Shown piece after piece: positions 25,492 to 35,232 of a stretch of 46,801 nucleotides of DNA. The DNA is from Anaerobiospirillum sp. NML120448 (GTDB lineage Bacteria > Pseudomonadota > Gammaproteobacteria > Enterobacterales > Succinivibrionaceae). The DNA lies in assembly GCF_023050945.1 (NCBI RefSeq), contig NZ_JALKIM010000026.1:1-46801 (forward strand), given 5' to 3'. The notes beneath the pieces were generated by a model that searched no databases, was not told the origin of the DNA, and was given only the letters and a program-made list of their open reading frames with translations. Both the position numbers and the translations under genes were made by a program. Positions within the stretch are counted from its first letter, which is position 1, and the number at the start of each line of letters is the position of its first letter.

Positions 25492-27225
25492 TTAGAGCTT
25501 AATATAAACTAAGTCATAAGGGCCAAAAGTACTTGAGTTAATGACTATAGGCATAGCATCAGGATCAGTAACTTCAATACGATAAATGCCTTCGTAATAC
25601 TTATTCAAGTTGGTTTGTTTTTTCCATATGTTGTAGGTCTGCTTTAAAGAAAAGCTCTTATGTCTTTTTGATAAAGGCAAACTTACTTTGCTTAAATTAA
25701 GTTTAAGCTCCAAACCTGTAGTAATAACAAAGTTTTCATTTACCTGTTCATCCAGCCAAGATGATGTGCTATTTATGGTAGAATGACAGTCCCCAGCAGC
25801 ACCCTCTAACATGGAGCTGCTAGGTTTTACCAATAAGTCACTACCTAAGTAAATAATTAAACAATCTTGTCCCCAACTTTCTAGCATCTGCTGCGCAGCA
25901 CCTAAAGCATTGGGATTAATAGTCACTAAACATAGACGTGAGTCAAAAATATCCCATAGCCTTGGAAAACTAATACTCAAGCGCCTTATTTGTCGAGCCA
26001 TCAGCGCCCGCTCTTTTTCTATTAATGCGCCCAAACTTTCAATCTTGTCTTTTAACTCTACAGTTAAGATCTGGTGGGGCTTTCTTTGAAATTGAGATAG
26101 TCCAGGTAAATCATAATTACGGGTGCGATTAGCATTTATGGGGCCAAAAGCAGGAGCATTGGATAACAGCTCCATTACTCCATAGGTATTGTTATTTACC
26201 ATAGGTGAGGTAAAGAACTGCTCATTTGGCTCAATAGCATCTTGAAGCTCCGACGATGCCTCTACGACGCCCCTCTCCTCAGTAACAAGTCCATTAGATG
26301 CAAGCTCATTATGACCTTGCTCCTTACTTGGTAGAGCCTTATTGGCCTGCTCCATATTCTCCAAGGTTTGCAATGCTTGCTTAGATCTTTTAGGGATCTT
26401 GGTAACACCAATAGCCTGAGGAGGCATAGCGTCTTCCCTGGCTTTTAGTACTTTAGGGTTAAGACGTTTTGAGATGGAACTCATGCCTAAATAGTCAATT
26501 TCGCTCTCGTCACTAGATTCGCTTTCTAGCTCTAGTTCCAAGTCCTTTCTTTGGTAGCGTTTGGCTTTAGGGCGAGGCATTTGAGCCCAATCAAATTCAC
26601 CTACCTCTTCATTTAAGTATTGCTTAATTTCTCGGCCTAAAGTGGTTCTACCATCGATTTTACGAGAGTTAAGATTAATATTAGGGAAAAATACATCTTT
26701 GCTCGGATCCTTTAAGGACTCAATCAGGCCATCATCCATCATGGCTATGCGATCTAACTCAAAAGAGCTATAGTCAGGATTTTTAACGTTTTTAATGAGC
26801 TTTTTGAAGTTATTTAGTGATTTATTAGTGTTTTGGGCCTTAAGTTTAAGAAAATCAGCAGCCTTTTCATACTCTTGTGAAGTAGTAACCAGCTTTTCTA
26901 AAAGGCGATAGTTAACGACCACACTTTTAGTACCAAAGAATAACTCTCTGGCATCATGAAATTGCATAAGGTAAAACAGTACAGCAGGGGCAGTGCGGTA
27001 CATAATATGGAAAAAGCTGCGATATTCATTACTAAAAATAGTTCTATGAACAGTCAAAAGCTCTTTTAGTAAGTCAACACTGTAAAGATAGTCATCCTGA
27101 TTAGCTATAAGCTCAAAGCAAAGTCGTTGATAGTCATCATAAGCTTGATTTAAAGCAGCATAGACTAATTCAAAATCAAGAGGTCTACCAATTACTTGCT
27201 CATTGTTTGGTAACTTATCAGACAT
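25492..27225 (-). CDS. Unknown 577-aa protein downstream of the flagellins
   Basis: I recognise no family. Residues 1-190 are helical (YAALNQAYDDYQRLCFELIA, LLKELLTVHRTIF, LLEKLVTTSQEYEKAADF). Residues about 215-340 are charged and low complexity (ELELESESSDESEIDYLG, Glu/Gln-rich). The C-terminal 200 residues look like a mixed alpha/beta domain (LCLVTINPNALGAAQQMLES, DCLIIYLGSDLL, YYEGIYRIEVTDPDAMPIV). There is no signal peptide. The start at 27225 is taken because TGGAG lies 6 bases upstream; ten further codons upstream are open. It reads in the same direction as the flagellins but a terminator separates them, so a link to motility is only positional. Confidence 0.7.
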   Translation of the reverse strand: MSDKLPNNEQVIGRPLDFELVYAALNQAYDDYQRLCFELIANQDDYLYSVDLLKELLTVHRTIFSNEYRSFFHIMYRTAPAVLFYLMQFHDARELFFGTKSVVVNYRLLEKLVTTSQEYEKAADFLKLKAQNTNKSLNNFKKLIKNVKNPDYSSFELDRIAMMDDGLIESLKDPSKDVFFPNINLNSRKIDGRTTLGREIKQYLNEEVGEFDWAQMPRPKAKRYQRKDLELELESESSDESEIDYLGMSSISKRLNPKVLKAREDAMPPQAIGVTKIPKRSKQALQTLENMEQANKALPSKEQGHNELASNGLVTEERGVVEASSELQDAIEPNEQFFTSPMVNNNTYGVMELLSNAPAFGPINANRTRNYDLPGLSQFQRKPHQILTVELKDKIESLGALIEKERALMARQIRRLSISFPRLWDIFDSRLCLVTINPNALGAAQQMLESWGQDCLIIYLGSDLLVKPSSSMLEGAAGDCHSTINSTSSWLDEQVNENFVITTGLELKLNLSKVSLPLSKRHKSFSLKQTYNIWKKQTNLNKYYEGIYRIEVTDPDAMPIVINSSTFGPYDLVYIKL

Positions 27226-27274
27226 AGCACTCCAATAAAATCTACAAAAGCCCAATCTAAAACTGATTATTAAT

Positions 27275-27303
27275 ATAAAAAAGGCGGACTTGCGCCCGCC
27301 TCT
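27275..27303 (-). terminator. Terminator of flagellin gene 1
   Basis: On the minus strand AGGCGG pairs with CCGCCT (27296-27301/27282-27287) over an 8-base loop and is followed by TTTTT. The 50 bases around it are identical to those after flagellin gene 2. Confidence 0.88.
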
Positions 27304-27333
27304 AAATATAAAGAGAGAGATATTGTTATTCTG

Positions 27334-28254
27334 TTAGCCTAACAAGCTTAAAGCGATTGTTGGGCGCTGGTTAGCCTGAGCAAGCACTGATTGAGAAGCC
27401 TGCTGGATAATGTTGTTCTGGGTAAGAGCAGCAGTCTCAGAGGCAAAGTCGGTATCACGGATACGGCTACGTGCATCAGCCTCATTCTCAGAAATATTAG
27501 CCTGATTGCGAATAGTGCTTTCCATACGATTTTGCAAAGCACCAAGCTCTGAGCGGCGAGAGTCTACTGCTTGAATAAAATCATCTATATGAGCAAGTGT
27601 TTTAGTTGCATTTTCGGCAGTGGAAATACCCCAAATCCACTGTTCAGTATTGCTATCTACTTTACGTTTTACAAGGCCTCTGGTATTGTTTGCAATTGCA
27701 ACAGCAGAATATGCTTGACAGAAAATACCAGAAATAGCAAAAGATTTCACCCAAGATAAATTAAGGGTGTCATTCGCATTGGCTCCAACTTGGAATACCA
27801 CATTACCGTCTGCTGGAATAAGGCCTTTTCCTTTACCTTGTAAAATTGTTTTACCTGCAAAAGTAGTTTGGTTTGCAATACGGGTAATTTCAGCAGAAAG
27901 CTTATCTACTTCTTGTTGAAGTGCATTACGGTCTTCTTGGGTATTGGTGCCATTAGCTGATTGCACGGCTAAAGTACGGATACGCTGGAGCATATTGGTG
28001 GTTTCGTCTAAAGCACCCTCCATGGTTTGAGCTAAGGCGATACCGTCATTGGTATTACGATTTCCCTGATTTAAACCATTAATCTGGGAGGTAAGACGAT
28101 CAGAAATCTGTAAGCCAGCTGCATCGTCTTTTGCAGAGTTAATGCGCAATCCTGAGGCAAGACGCTGATAGGATACATTCAAGCTATTGGTAGCATTGGT
28201 TAACTTTCTTTGGGCATTAATAGAGCTTACATTAGTATTAACATAAAGTGCCAT
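27334..28254 (-). CDS. fliC: Flagellin, copy 1 (306 aa)
   Basis: The N-terminal [20 protein letters not shown] and C-terminal [18 protein letters not shown] and ALSLLG are the conserved D0/D1 helices that polymerise the flagellar filament after export by the flagellar type III apparatus. The central region is short, so D2/D3 outer domains are essentially absent. [16 protein letters not shown] (89-104) is close to the segment bound by Toll-like receptor 5. Cys179 in the variable middle is unusual for a flagellin. It shares most of its sequence with copy 2, upstream on the same strand; the middle (about 135-215) diverges. It has its own terminator. No other flagellar genes (fliD, fliS) are in the window. 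Confidence 0.95.
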   Translation of the reverse strand: MALYVNTNVSSINAQRKLTNATNSLNVSYQRLASGLRINSAKDDAAGLQISDRLTSQINGLNQGNRNTNDGIALAQTMEGALDETTNMLQRIRTLAVQSANGTNTQEDRNALQQEVDKLSAEITRIANQTTFAGKTILQGKGKGLIPADGNVVFQVGANANDTLNLSWVKSFAISGIFCQAYSAVAIANNTRGLVKRKVDSNTEQWIWGISTAENATKTLAHIDDFIQAVDSRRSELGALQNRMESTIRNQANISENEADARSRIRDTDFASETAALTQNNIIQQASQSVLAQANQRPTIALSLLG

Positions 28255-28555
28255 AACAATTCTCTCAATAAATGATACAAATATAAGAATATCATTTGAC
28301 CTATTAGATAGTGTAATTAGCTTGAATATAGGCTTTTACAGTAATTGCGTATACCATAAGCTAAGTTCTTCTTTAAGAGTTCTTTAATGAAAAAACATCT
28401 CTACCCAAGGTCTTTACTATAGTTTAGTGCTATAGAGTAGTATTTTCTAGAATTTAGAAATGCAATATAGGTGCCAATCACTCTATCAGGACGCTAAAAT
28501 AAAAAAGGCGGACTTGCGCCCGCCTCTAAATATAAAGAGAGAGATATTGTTAGTC
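28255..28555. other. Region between the flagellin genes
   Basis: It holds the 5' region of flagellin 1 and the terminator of flagellin 2. A block at 28319-28360 resembles 29565-29600 upstream of flagellin 2 (minus-strand core TACTGTAAA..CCTAT.TT.AAGC), with a second shared core GTC.A.TGATA nearer the gene. These are probably promoter elements. A perfect sigma-28 consensus (TAAA-N15-GCCGATAA) is not present. Confidence 0.4.
28496..28525 (-). terminator. Terminator of flagellin gene 2
   Basis: Same GGCGG/CCGCC stem as after copy 1 (28507-28511/28519-28523), with an A-run on the plus strand that reads as TTTTTT on the minus strand. Confidence 0.88.
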
Positions 28556-29500
28556 TTATTGACCTAATAAGCTAAGAGCAATGGTTGGTCGCTGGTTAGC
28601 TTGTGCAAGCACTGATTGAGATGCCTGCTGGATAATATTGTTTTGGGTAAGAGCAGCAGTCTCAGAGGCAAAGTCGGTATCACGGATACGGCTACGAGCA
28701 TCAGCCTCATTCTCTGAAATATTGGCCTGATTACGGATGGTACTTTCCATACGATTTTGGATAGCACCCAGCTCAGAGCGCTTAGAATCAACCTTTTGGA
28801 TAAAAGCATCAATATTAGCTAAAGTTTTTGTAGCAGTATCTGCTGTAGAAACCTGCCAGACATATTGTTCTGTTTGACTATCAACTTTCTTTTTGGTTAT
28901 GCCTTTATCATTGGCTAAAGCTGCATTAAAAACTTGTGAATAAAGTCCAGACAAGGTAAATGAACGAGACCAAGCAAGCGCTAAAGTGTCACCAGCATTA
29001 GCGCCAACTTGGAAAGTTAGCTTTCCTTGGTTATTACCACCTGGAATTAAACTTTTTCCTCCAGTATTAGTTGGATTAGCTCCGTCTAGTACTGTAGCAC
29101 CAGCAAAAGTAGTTTGTTTGGCAATACGAGTAATTTCAGCAGAGAGCTTATCAACCTCTTGCTGTAATGCCTTGCGATCCTCGGCGGTATTGGTGCCGTT
29201 TGCAGCTTGCACGGCTAAGGTACGGATGCGTTGGAGCATGTTGGTGGTTTCGTCTAAAGCACCTTCAATGGTCTGTGCTAAGGCAATACCATCGTTTGTA
29301 TTACGATTTCCCTGATTTAAACCATTGATTTGTGAGGTGAGACGATCGGAAATCTGTAAGCCTGCAGCGTCATCTTTTGCAGAATTAATTCTAAGGCCTG
29401 AGGATAGTCTCTGGTAGCTGACGTTTAAGCTATTTGTAGCATTGGTTAGCTTTCTCTGGGCATTGATCGAACTTACATTAGTATTAACATAAAGTGCCAT
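28556..29500 (-). CDS. fliC: Flagellin, copy 2 (314 aa)
   Basis: It has the same conserved ends as copy 1 and carries the D0/D1 core (N-terminal [11 protein letters not shown]-terminal IALSLLGQ). The middle differs ([37 protein letters not shown]), is 8 residues longer and has no cysteine. The receptor-like segment reads [16 protein letters not shown]. Both copies start with identical upstream bases (AACAATTCTCTCA before the start, read on the plus strand). The pair probably arose by tandem duplication, with ends kept alike by selection or gene conversion and middles free to diverge. Confidence 0.95.
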   Translation of the reverse strand: MALYVNTNVSSINAQRKLTNATNSLNVSYQRLSSGLRINSAKDDAAGLQISDRLTSQINGLNQGNRNTNDGIALAQTIEGALDETTNMLQRIRTLAVQAANGTNTAEDRKALQQEVDKLSAEITRIAKQTTFAGATVLDGANPTNTGGKSLIPGGNNQGKLTFQVGANAGDTLALAWSRSFTLSGLYSQVFNAALANDKGITKKKVDSQTEQYVWQVSTADTATKTLANIDAFIQKVDSKRSELGAIQNRMESTIRNQANISENEADARSRIRDTDFASETAALTQNNIIQQASQSVLAQANQRPTIALSLLGQ

Positions 29501-29826
29501 AACAATTCTCTCAAAAATGATAAAACTTATGTACTATCACTCGACTGTATAGATAGATTTATGCGCTTAAAATAGGGATTTACAGTACTTGCTTATGCCC
29601 AAAGCTAAATTATTCATTATGATTTTGTTAATGAATAAATCTCTATACTATATGGTCTACCTATAGATAACATCTATAGGATGGGTATTTTTTACTTAAA
29701 AAATAAAAAGCATGATATGTGCCAATCATTTTATGACACTTAGCTTAAATTGCTTAACAGTACTAGTATTAAGCACTAAAGCTCGTTGTTTTTACTAGCT
29801 TCTTAGAGTTTCTGTAATGATTTAGA
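29501..29826. other. Region upstream of flagellin 2
   Basis: It contains the block 29565-29600 shared with the other flagellin's upstream region, then AT-rich sequence up to the stop of the 1553-aa gene at 29827. No terminator for that large gene was recognised and no other gene is seen. Confidence 0.35.
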
Positions 29827-32800
29827 TTAGTCCTCAAATAATTTCACGCCTAATCTGTTCATTTTATGGCTATGTAGAACTGTAGTTCTACTGTGCTTAG
29901 TATTAAGAGAAACACCTTCATTATTAGAGCTAAATTGTTCATATGCTTCACGATAGGATTGAGCCATTTTATCCATTGTGGTGTTCAGATTACTCTGCTT
30001 AATTTGCTCTTCATTAAAAAATCCTAAATATGAAGGTATATGTTTGGCTCCCTTAATATCTTTCCAGGTATTGTTAAATTGTGGCCTATCAAAGTCAGAA
30101 GTAATCTTTTTTCTGTCTAACGATTGAGAGGCTTGGTTCTGAACAGTGTTATTTATCGAATTTTTGACGCTTTCTTGAGTATTTGCTGAACATGTGGTAG
30201 CAATCTCTAAGGATTCAACCGTGTCCTTACTGGAAGGTACCTTATTAGCTGTGGTAGAAGTTAGGGCAGTTTCATGAGCATTCTCTTTAGCTCTACCAGA
30301 TAGAACTACAGTATTATCAGCAACTTCTAAAGCTTCAACTTTGTTCTTACTAGAATTTAGCCTAATAGCATGGTTAACTGTTGGAAGTGAGTCCTTACTA
30401 GTAGTAGAAGGTAAGTCAGCATCCTGAGCAATCTCTATAGTGCTATTAGGCGCAGTCTCGTTATTGGTAGCAACTTCTAAAGCTTCATTCTTGTCCTTTC
30501 TGGATGTTACCTTATTAGCTGTTGTAGAAGTTAGAGCAGTGTCCTTAGCAGTCTTTATAGTGCTATTAGGCTCAGTCTCTTTATTGGTAACAACTTCTAA
30601 AGCTTCAACCTTGTCCTTTCTGTAAGGCACCTTATTAGCTGTTGTAGAAGGTAAGTCAGCATACTTAGCACTCTCTGTAATGCTATTAGGCATAGTCTCT
30701 TTACTGGTAGCAACTTCTAAAGCTTCAACCTTGTACTTACTTGAAGGCACCATATTAGCTGAGGCAGATGGTAGGTCAGCATACTTAGCACTCTCTGTAG
30801 TGCTATTAGGTACAGTCTCTTTATTAGCTGCAACCTCTAACGCTTCATTCTCGTCCTTACTGGATGGCACCTCATTAGCTTTTGTAGAAGTTAGAGCAGT
30901 GTCATGAGCAATCTCTGTAGTGCTATTAGGCGCAGTCTCTTTATTGGCGGTAACCTTTAGAGCTTCACCCCTTGTATTCTGTGAGGGTGCTTGCTTATTA
31001 GCGGTGTCTTTAGTTGGCTTGTTCTTATTGCAGCTGTTAGGTGATTTACTACCATTAGAGGTTTGCTTACAAGCGTCCTTTTTAGAGGCTTTTACCTTAG
31101 CTTTGCTTTTTGACTTGGCTTTAGGTGAAGCTTTAGTGCCAGCTATAGGCTCAACAGACATTTCATTCAAAGCCAAATCGCTGCATTCATCTATAAAGGT
31201 GGCAAAATCAAATAGCATGCCCTGTTTAGGTAAAGTTTCAATAGACTCAGTATTTACTTTTGCTGGTTGATCGTTAGTGCTTTTTAAGGGATTAGGCTGC
31301 TCTTTAACTTGAGAGGTTAAATCGGACTTATCGATTAGAGAGTTAAAGAGGCTATGACCAAAAGCACCAGCAGGTACTTTATTTTTGCTATTAACAATTG
31401 TGCTACTATCGCTATCTTTAAGCTTCTTTGCCTTAGATTTAGTGGTTTTCTTAGGAAAATGGCAAGCATCTAATTGCTTTTTTTCTATAGAAGGACGCTC
31501 TATCTTATGGTGCTTATTGTTGTTCTCAGTGTAGAGGATATTCTCATTATAGATAGGGCTATAAAGAGCTTGGTAATCTTCTGAAAACTCAAAGCCAGTA
31601 GGTTGATAGTAAAAGATGTTGTTAGGGCAGGATAAGTGCTTAGGAACTGCAACATCGACTAAAAGATTTAAGCCCTTTTTAGAAGGCAGCACGTGCACTC
31701 TACAAGTATCGCTAATACTTTTAGACAGTAATTCATCCTGGGACTCATTTGCAAAAGGACTACTATTAGAAGTTTTTGCTAAGTCTTTCTTTAAAGTCTC
31801 ACTGGAATGGGCTGCCTCTAACTCTAGCTCTAAGCCCTGGCTATTAGGGGTAAGGCTCACCTCAGTCCCATCATCATTATTATAGAGTTCACTATCACTT
31901 GAGATGGTGCTGGCAGTTTTTGCTAAGTCTTTCTTTAAAGGTTCAATGGAATGGGCTGCCTCTAAATCTAGCTCTAAGTCCTGGCTATTAGGGGTAAAGC
32001 TCACCTCAACCCCATCATCATTATTATAGAGTTCACTATCACTTGAGACGGTGCTGGCAGTTTTTGCCAAGTCTTTCTTTAAAGGCACACTGGTGTGGTC
32101 TGCCTCTAACTCTGGTTCTAAGTCCTGGCTATTAGGGGTAAAGCTCACCTCAGTCCCATCATCATTATTATAGAGTTCACTATCACTTGAGATGGTGCTG
32201 GCAGTTTTTGCCAAGTCTGTCTTTAACGGCTCACTAGAGTGGTCTGCCTCTAACTTTAAAGCTAAATCTGAGGTGTTAGGAGTAAAGTTATCCTCCATGC
32301 CTGACTCTGGGCTATTGTTAGGGCAATAAGCATCATATGGGGCTATATCCTGGTGATGGGCATGGGATTGAGGGTAATTTGCTGCTGGTGAGCATGCTTG
32401 AAGTAGCTCAGGCTCTAAATTAGCTTTAAGAGCTGATTGGTCTTGCTCTTGGCTTTTGGAAAAAGTTGAGGTCTGATGATTGAGGTAAAAATTGCCTTGC
32501 TTATCACTTTGGTATGGGGATAAGAAATCATCTTGAGAGGCATTAGTAGTTTCGTGTACGTAGCTAAGAGCATCTACAGTTGCTCCAAGGTCTGGGCTGT
32601 TGCTGGAGGTGCTATAGTTGCCTTTTAAGGAGCGGGCGATTTGAGTAGTAGAGTTGTGCTCTAGCACTCTATTTTCATTGAGGTTAATAGCTCTCTTGCT
32701 GCTAGAAACGCAGCCCCTGTCATCCATACTTGAGGCGTTACCATATGATGGTGTGGTATTGGTAGCGCCAGTAGCTGTTGTAGCAGCAGTTGCTGTTGCG

Positions 32801-34488
32801 GCTGTGGTGGTAGTGGCGTCAGCAGCGGCTGGAGAATGGCTGTAGCTACGGCCTTCGCTATGGCCGTGGCCTTGGCTGCGGCCTGGGGAGCTGGTGTGCT
32901 CCTCGATATAAAATTGGGCGTAGCGAGGGTAGTGGGAAGGTGGCAAGTCCTTAGTAAAGATATGATCATACTTATAGGTACGAGCATAGCGAGAGCGCTG
33001 GTGAGAGCTAAAGCTTTTAAATCTAAAGTAAGTTTGGAGGCTTTCGTAATCAAAGTCCTCAAAGCATTCAAAAGTATCAAAGTATTCACTGAGATTGAAT
33101 AAGCTACAAATTTGATAAATGCTAGGATCTTGACTGCAAATGGTATTAATTAAATCATTGCGATCTTGATTTAAGGTAAAGCAAAAGTAATCATGCTCTC
33201 CAACAAAGAGCAGGTGATAATGGTCAAAGTACTTAGAGGGCTTAAGTTTTACCAAGAAAGCTACTTCATGATTAGTATTAGTATGGGGCTCTTCTAGCTT
33301 GCTCTTATTTGCGCAAAAGTATAATGAAGGAGTGTCTAGAGCTAGCATAAGCTCATCAGGGCAAAGCTCTGCAAGGGCACCATCATAATTAGTTGTGGTT
33401 GTAACTTGGGGTTCGTTTTGGGTAGCTGTAGGGCTAATCTTAGTATGCCAAGCGCAAAGATCATATTTGTAGCTGGTAGTTGCGCCCTTGTATTCAAAGA
33501 TTTGCACAAAGAGCAGATCTTTTAGGCCTAGGGTGCTAGTTTTATAAAATGATTTATTCACTCCAGGGTACATGCTAAGAGGCTGAATGGCACCAGTCTT
33601 TCTCTTGGTGGCTCCATTATTGGTGCTATTGGAAGTGAGGGCATGATTGATACCTTGCTTAACTTTATTACGGTAAGTAAAGGTAGTGACTTTCTTTTGG
33701 CTGTAAGATAGCTTCTTTTCTCTATTATGGGCGAGATTCAAACCATAAGTTACAGCTTCGCTCTGTGCTGCCTTTCTTGATTGCTGCTTGCTCGATGCAT
33801 AAGGATTTTCGTCATTAGAGAGCGCCTTAATCTGTTGATTAGGGTAAATAGGTGTCATACGCTGTCTTTGGATGGTAAAAGAGCTTTTTTGCTCAAAGTT
33901 CATACGCTTATTAGGGCTGCTAGCAATAGCATATTGAGGGGTAAAGACAGGCTCTAATGGTAGCAGCTGAGAGGGCGCTATACCTGGGACGTTGAAATTA
34001 GACTCTTGACTGGTAGTGTCTAATGCTTTAGCGATAATAGGGGCAATGCTCTCATGTTCATCTTTAGTGGTACATAAATCAAGCTGAGCATTTAAAGTGA
34101 GTTCTGTAGCATGAATATTAGCTTGCTTTTGATGGAAAACATGAGACTGGCGATTGCGATTAGCAATAACACGTACATCATGTTCAAGTTGCTCGACTGT
34201 AAGCTCTGATTGATTCTCCATAGGAGTACGCTCAATAGAAAATACACGGCATAGTTTCGAAATAATCTCAACATAGGTTAAAGGGCCTAGGGATTTAATA
34301 CGTTCAATGGCTCGGTATTCAACTATAGCGCCCACATCATGACAAAATGAGGATAGCTCATTACTTTCGTATAGTGCAATGATTCCTTGTACATCAAAAT
34401 AAACTCTTAAATCAAAGAGATCAGTGACAGTTTTGCCTTGTAAAGTAATGGTATGGGTTGTTGCAATAGTAGGGTAGTTTCTAGCCAT
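29827..34488 (-). CDS. Very large unknown protein (1553 aa) with two tandem-repeat arrays
   Basis: No family is recognised. Residues 1-130 and about 330-530 look folded (VTDLFDLRVYFDVQGIIALY; LKPSKYFDHYHLLFVGEHDY). Between and after them the chain is Ser/Thr/Asn/Lys-rich. Two repeat arrays stand out: a 48-residue unit (DLAKTASTISSDSELYNNDD plus an acidic tail) repeated about 3.5 times, and a 40-residue unit (EALEVATNKE, PNSTTE, AKYADLPSTTANKV) repeated five times in exact register plus decayed copies. A basic KASPKAKSKSKAKVKASKK segment lies between them. There is no signal peptide or anchor. The start at 34488 is an ATG after AAGGGTG; a TTG three bases earlier is also in frame. It lies upstream of the flagellins, same strand. 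Confidence 0.75.
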   Translation of the reverse strand: MARNYPTIATTHTITLQGKTVTDLFDLRVYFDVQGIIALYESNELSSFCHDVGAIVEYRAIERIKSLGPLTYVEIISKLCRVFSIERTPMENQSELTVEQLEHDVRVIANRNRQSHVFHQKQANIHATELTLNAQLDLCTTKDEHESIAPIIAKALDTTSQESNFNVPGIAPSQLLPLEPVFTPQYAIASSPNKRMNFEQKSSFTIQRQRMTPIYPNQQIKALSNDENPYASSKQQSRKAAQSEAVTYGLNLAHNREKKLSYSQKKVTTFTYRNKVKQGINHALTSNSTNNGATKRKTGAIQPLSMYPGVNKSFYKTSTLGLKDLLFVQIFEYKGATTSYKYDLCAWHTKISPTATQNEPQVTTTTNYDGALAELCPDELMLALDTPSLYFCANKSKLEEPHTNTNHEVAFLVKLKPSKYFDHYHLLFVGEHDYFCFTLNQDRNDLINTICSQDPSIYQICSLFNLSEYFDTFECFEDFDYESLQTYFRFKSFSSHQRSRYARTYKYDHIFTKDLPPSHYPRYAQFYIEEHTSSPGRSQGHGHSEGRSYSHSPAAADATTTTAATATAATTATGATNTTPSYGNASSMDDRGCVSSSKRAINLNENRVLEHNSTTQIARSLKGNYSTSSNSPDLGATVDALSYVHETTNASQDDFLSPYQSDKQGNFYLNHQTSTFSKSQEQDQSALKANLEPELLQACSPAANYPQSHAHHQDIAPYDAYCPNNSPESGMEDNFTPNTSDLALKLEADHSSEPLKTDLAKTASTISSDSELYNNDDGTEVSFTPNSQDLEPELEADHTSVPLKKDLAKTASTVSSDSELYNNDDGVEVSFTPNSQDLELDLEAAHSIEPLKKDLAKTASTISSDSELYNNDDGTEVSLTPNSQGLELELEAAHSSETLKKDLAKTSNSSPFANESQDELLSKSISDTCRVHVLPSKKGLNLLVDVAVPKHLSCPNNIFYYQPTGFEFSEDYQALYSPIYNENILYTENNNKHHKIERPSIEKKQLDACHFPKKTTKSKAKKLKDSDSSTIVNSKNKVPAGAFGHSLFNSLIDKSDLTSQVKEQPNPLKSTNDQPAKVNTESIETLPKQGMLFDFATFIDECSDLALNEMSVEPIAGTKASPKAKSKSKAKVKASKKDACKQTSNGSKSPNSCNKNKPTKDTANKQAPSQNTRGEALKVTANKETAPNSTTEIAHDTALTSTKANEVPSSKDENEALEVAANKETVPNSTTESAKYADLPSASANMVPSSKYKVEALEVATSKETMPNSITESAKYADLPSTTANKVPYRKDKVEALEVVTNKETEPNSTIKTAKDTALTSTTANKVTSRKDKNEALEVATNNETAPNSTIEIAQDADLPSTTSKDSLPTVNHAIRLNSSKNKVEALEVADNTVVLSGRAKENAHETALTSTTANKVPSSKDTVESLEIATTCSANTQESVKNSINNTVQNQASQSLDRKKITSDFDRPQFNNTWKDIKGAKHIPSYLGFFNEEQIKQSNLNTTMDKMAQSYREAYEQFSSNNEGVSLNTKHSRTTVLHSHKMNRLGVKLFED
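30190..30990. repeat. Coding tandem repeat, 120-bp (40-aa) unit
   Basis: The decamer TGCTATTAGG recurs at 30441, 30561, 30681, 30801 and 30921, exactly 120 bases apart, within otherwise similar units. Less regular copies extend left to about 30190. The units encode the 40-residue repeat of the large protein and could expand or contract by slippage or recombination without a frameshift. Confidence 0.85.
31772..32260. repeat. Coding tandem repeat, 144-bp (48-aa) unit
   Basis: GTTTTTGC-AAGTCT recurs at 31772, 31916, 32060 and 32204, exactly 144 bases apart, with TTATAGAGTTCACTATCACT also repeated. The units are in frame in the large protein. Confidence 0.85.
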
Positions 34489-35106
34489 CAAAATTCACCC
34501 TTAGGGTCTTGCTAAATATAAGAACTGCTGCCCATAGAGCACTAGCAAATATCTTTGTTATCAAAAGATAAAAGCTAAGGCAGGCAGTTGTAAATAGGAG
34601 TTACTAGTAGTAGTTTGAGCTGTAAAACAATAAAGTAAGAACTAAAGTACAAAGAATAGCAAAAGCTTAGCAAAGAGCCTCTTGGCTTTGCTGGGCTTGC
34701 AGGTTCTTTCATATTAAGCCTTATTAGTGCTATGGAGGCTTAATACTTAACCTTGTCTAAAACGATACAGCAGTTGTTTGTAGTGTTCAGTCAACATCGA
34801 TCAAGTTGACTGCTCTATAGGCTTGGCAGCTCTTAAATAGTAATGTTGTATAGAAAAAGCATAAGTTAGCTATGCTCAGGAGCTAATATTGTCCAACTAT
34901 AGAGTAGTATTTGCGTAAATTTAAAAAACTTTACAACTAAAAGCCTTGTCAGGCAAGTGTTTATTAGGCTTTGCGCTGTTGAGAGTTAGTACAGTTGAGG
35001 GCAAAATTAATTACTTATGCACTTTATAAGCACAACTTAGCTACAGCAAAAAAATTTATTAAAAGATACGTACAAAAGGCTAATGTGGCGGCCACAAGAA
35101 GCAAGC

Positions 35107-35137
35107 TTGCCTAAAAGTTTAGCCACTGTGCTATTAT
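35107..35137 (+). promoter_or_regulatory. Possible tsaB promoter
   Basis: TTGCCT (35107-35112) and an extended -10 TGCTATTAT (35129-35137) are 19 bases apart. The spacing is long but the extended -10 is good. Confidence 0.45.
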
Positions 35138-35150
35138 GCACAACTAAAAT

Positions 35151-35189
35151 CACTTAAGGTAAGAGTAAAGTTGTTCCTTACTCTAAGTG
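35151..35189 (+). promoter_or_regulatory. tsaB leader hairpin
   Basis: CACTTA (35151-35156) pairs with TAAGTG (35184-35189), and GAGTAA (35163-35168) with TTACTC (35178-35183), separated only by an AGGTAA bulge on the 5' side. CTATCTGTTTTTTC follows, so the hairpin resembles an attenuator placed about 44 bases before the tsaB start. Confidence 0.45.
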
Positions 35190-35232
35190 CTATCTGTTTT
35201 TTCGTTGTTTTAGAGCAGCTTAGGATATTTAT

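Larger units (their letters stand above)
34489..35232. other. Divergent intergenic region before tsaB
   Basis: It holds TTGCTA/TAGCAA near 34511-34552, a perfect hairpin CAGTCAAC/GTTGACTG (34788-34812), a promoter-like element at 35107-35137 and a leader hairpin at 35151-35189. No open frame with a ribosome binding site is seen. Confidence 0.4.

Noticed and set aside
30190-32260. CRISPR array
   Set aside because: The repeats are long, contiguous and in frame within one protein; there are no unique spacers or cas genes.
30440-33102. Several plus-strand frames opposite the 1553-aa gene
   Set aside because: They are antisense shadows of the repeat arrays and follow the same 120-bp and 144-bp periods.
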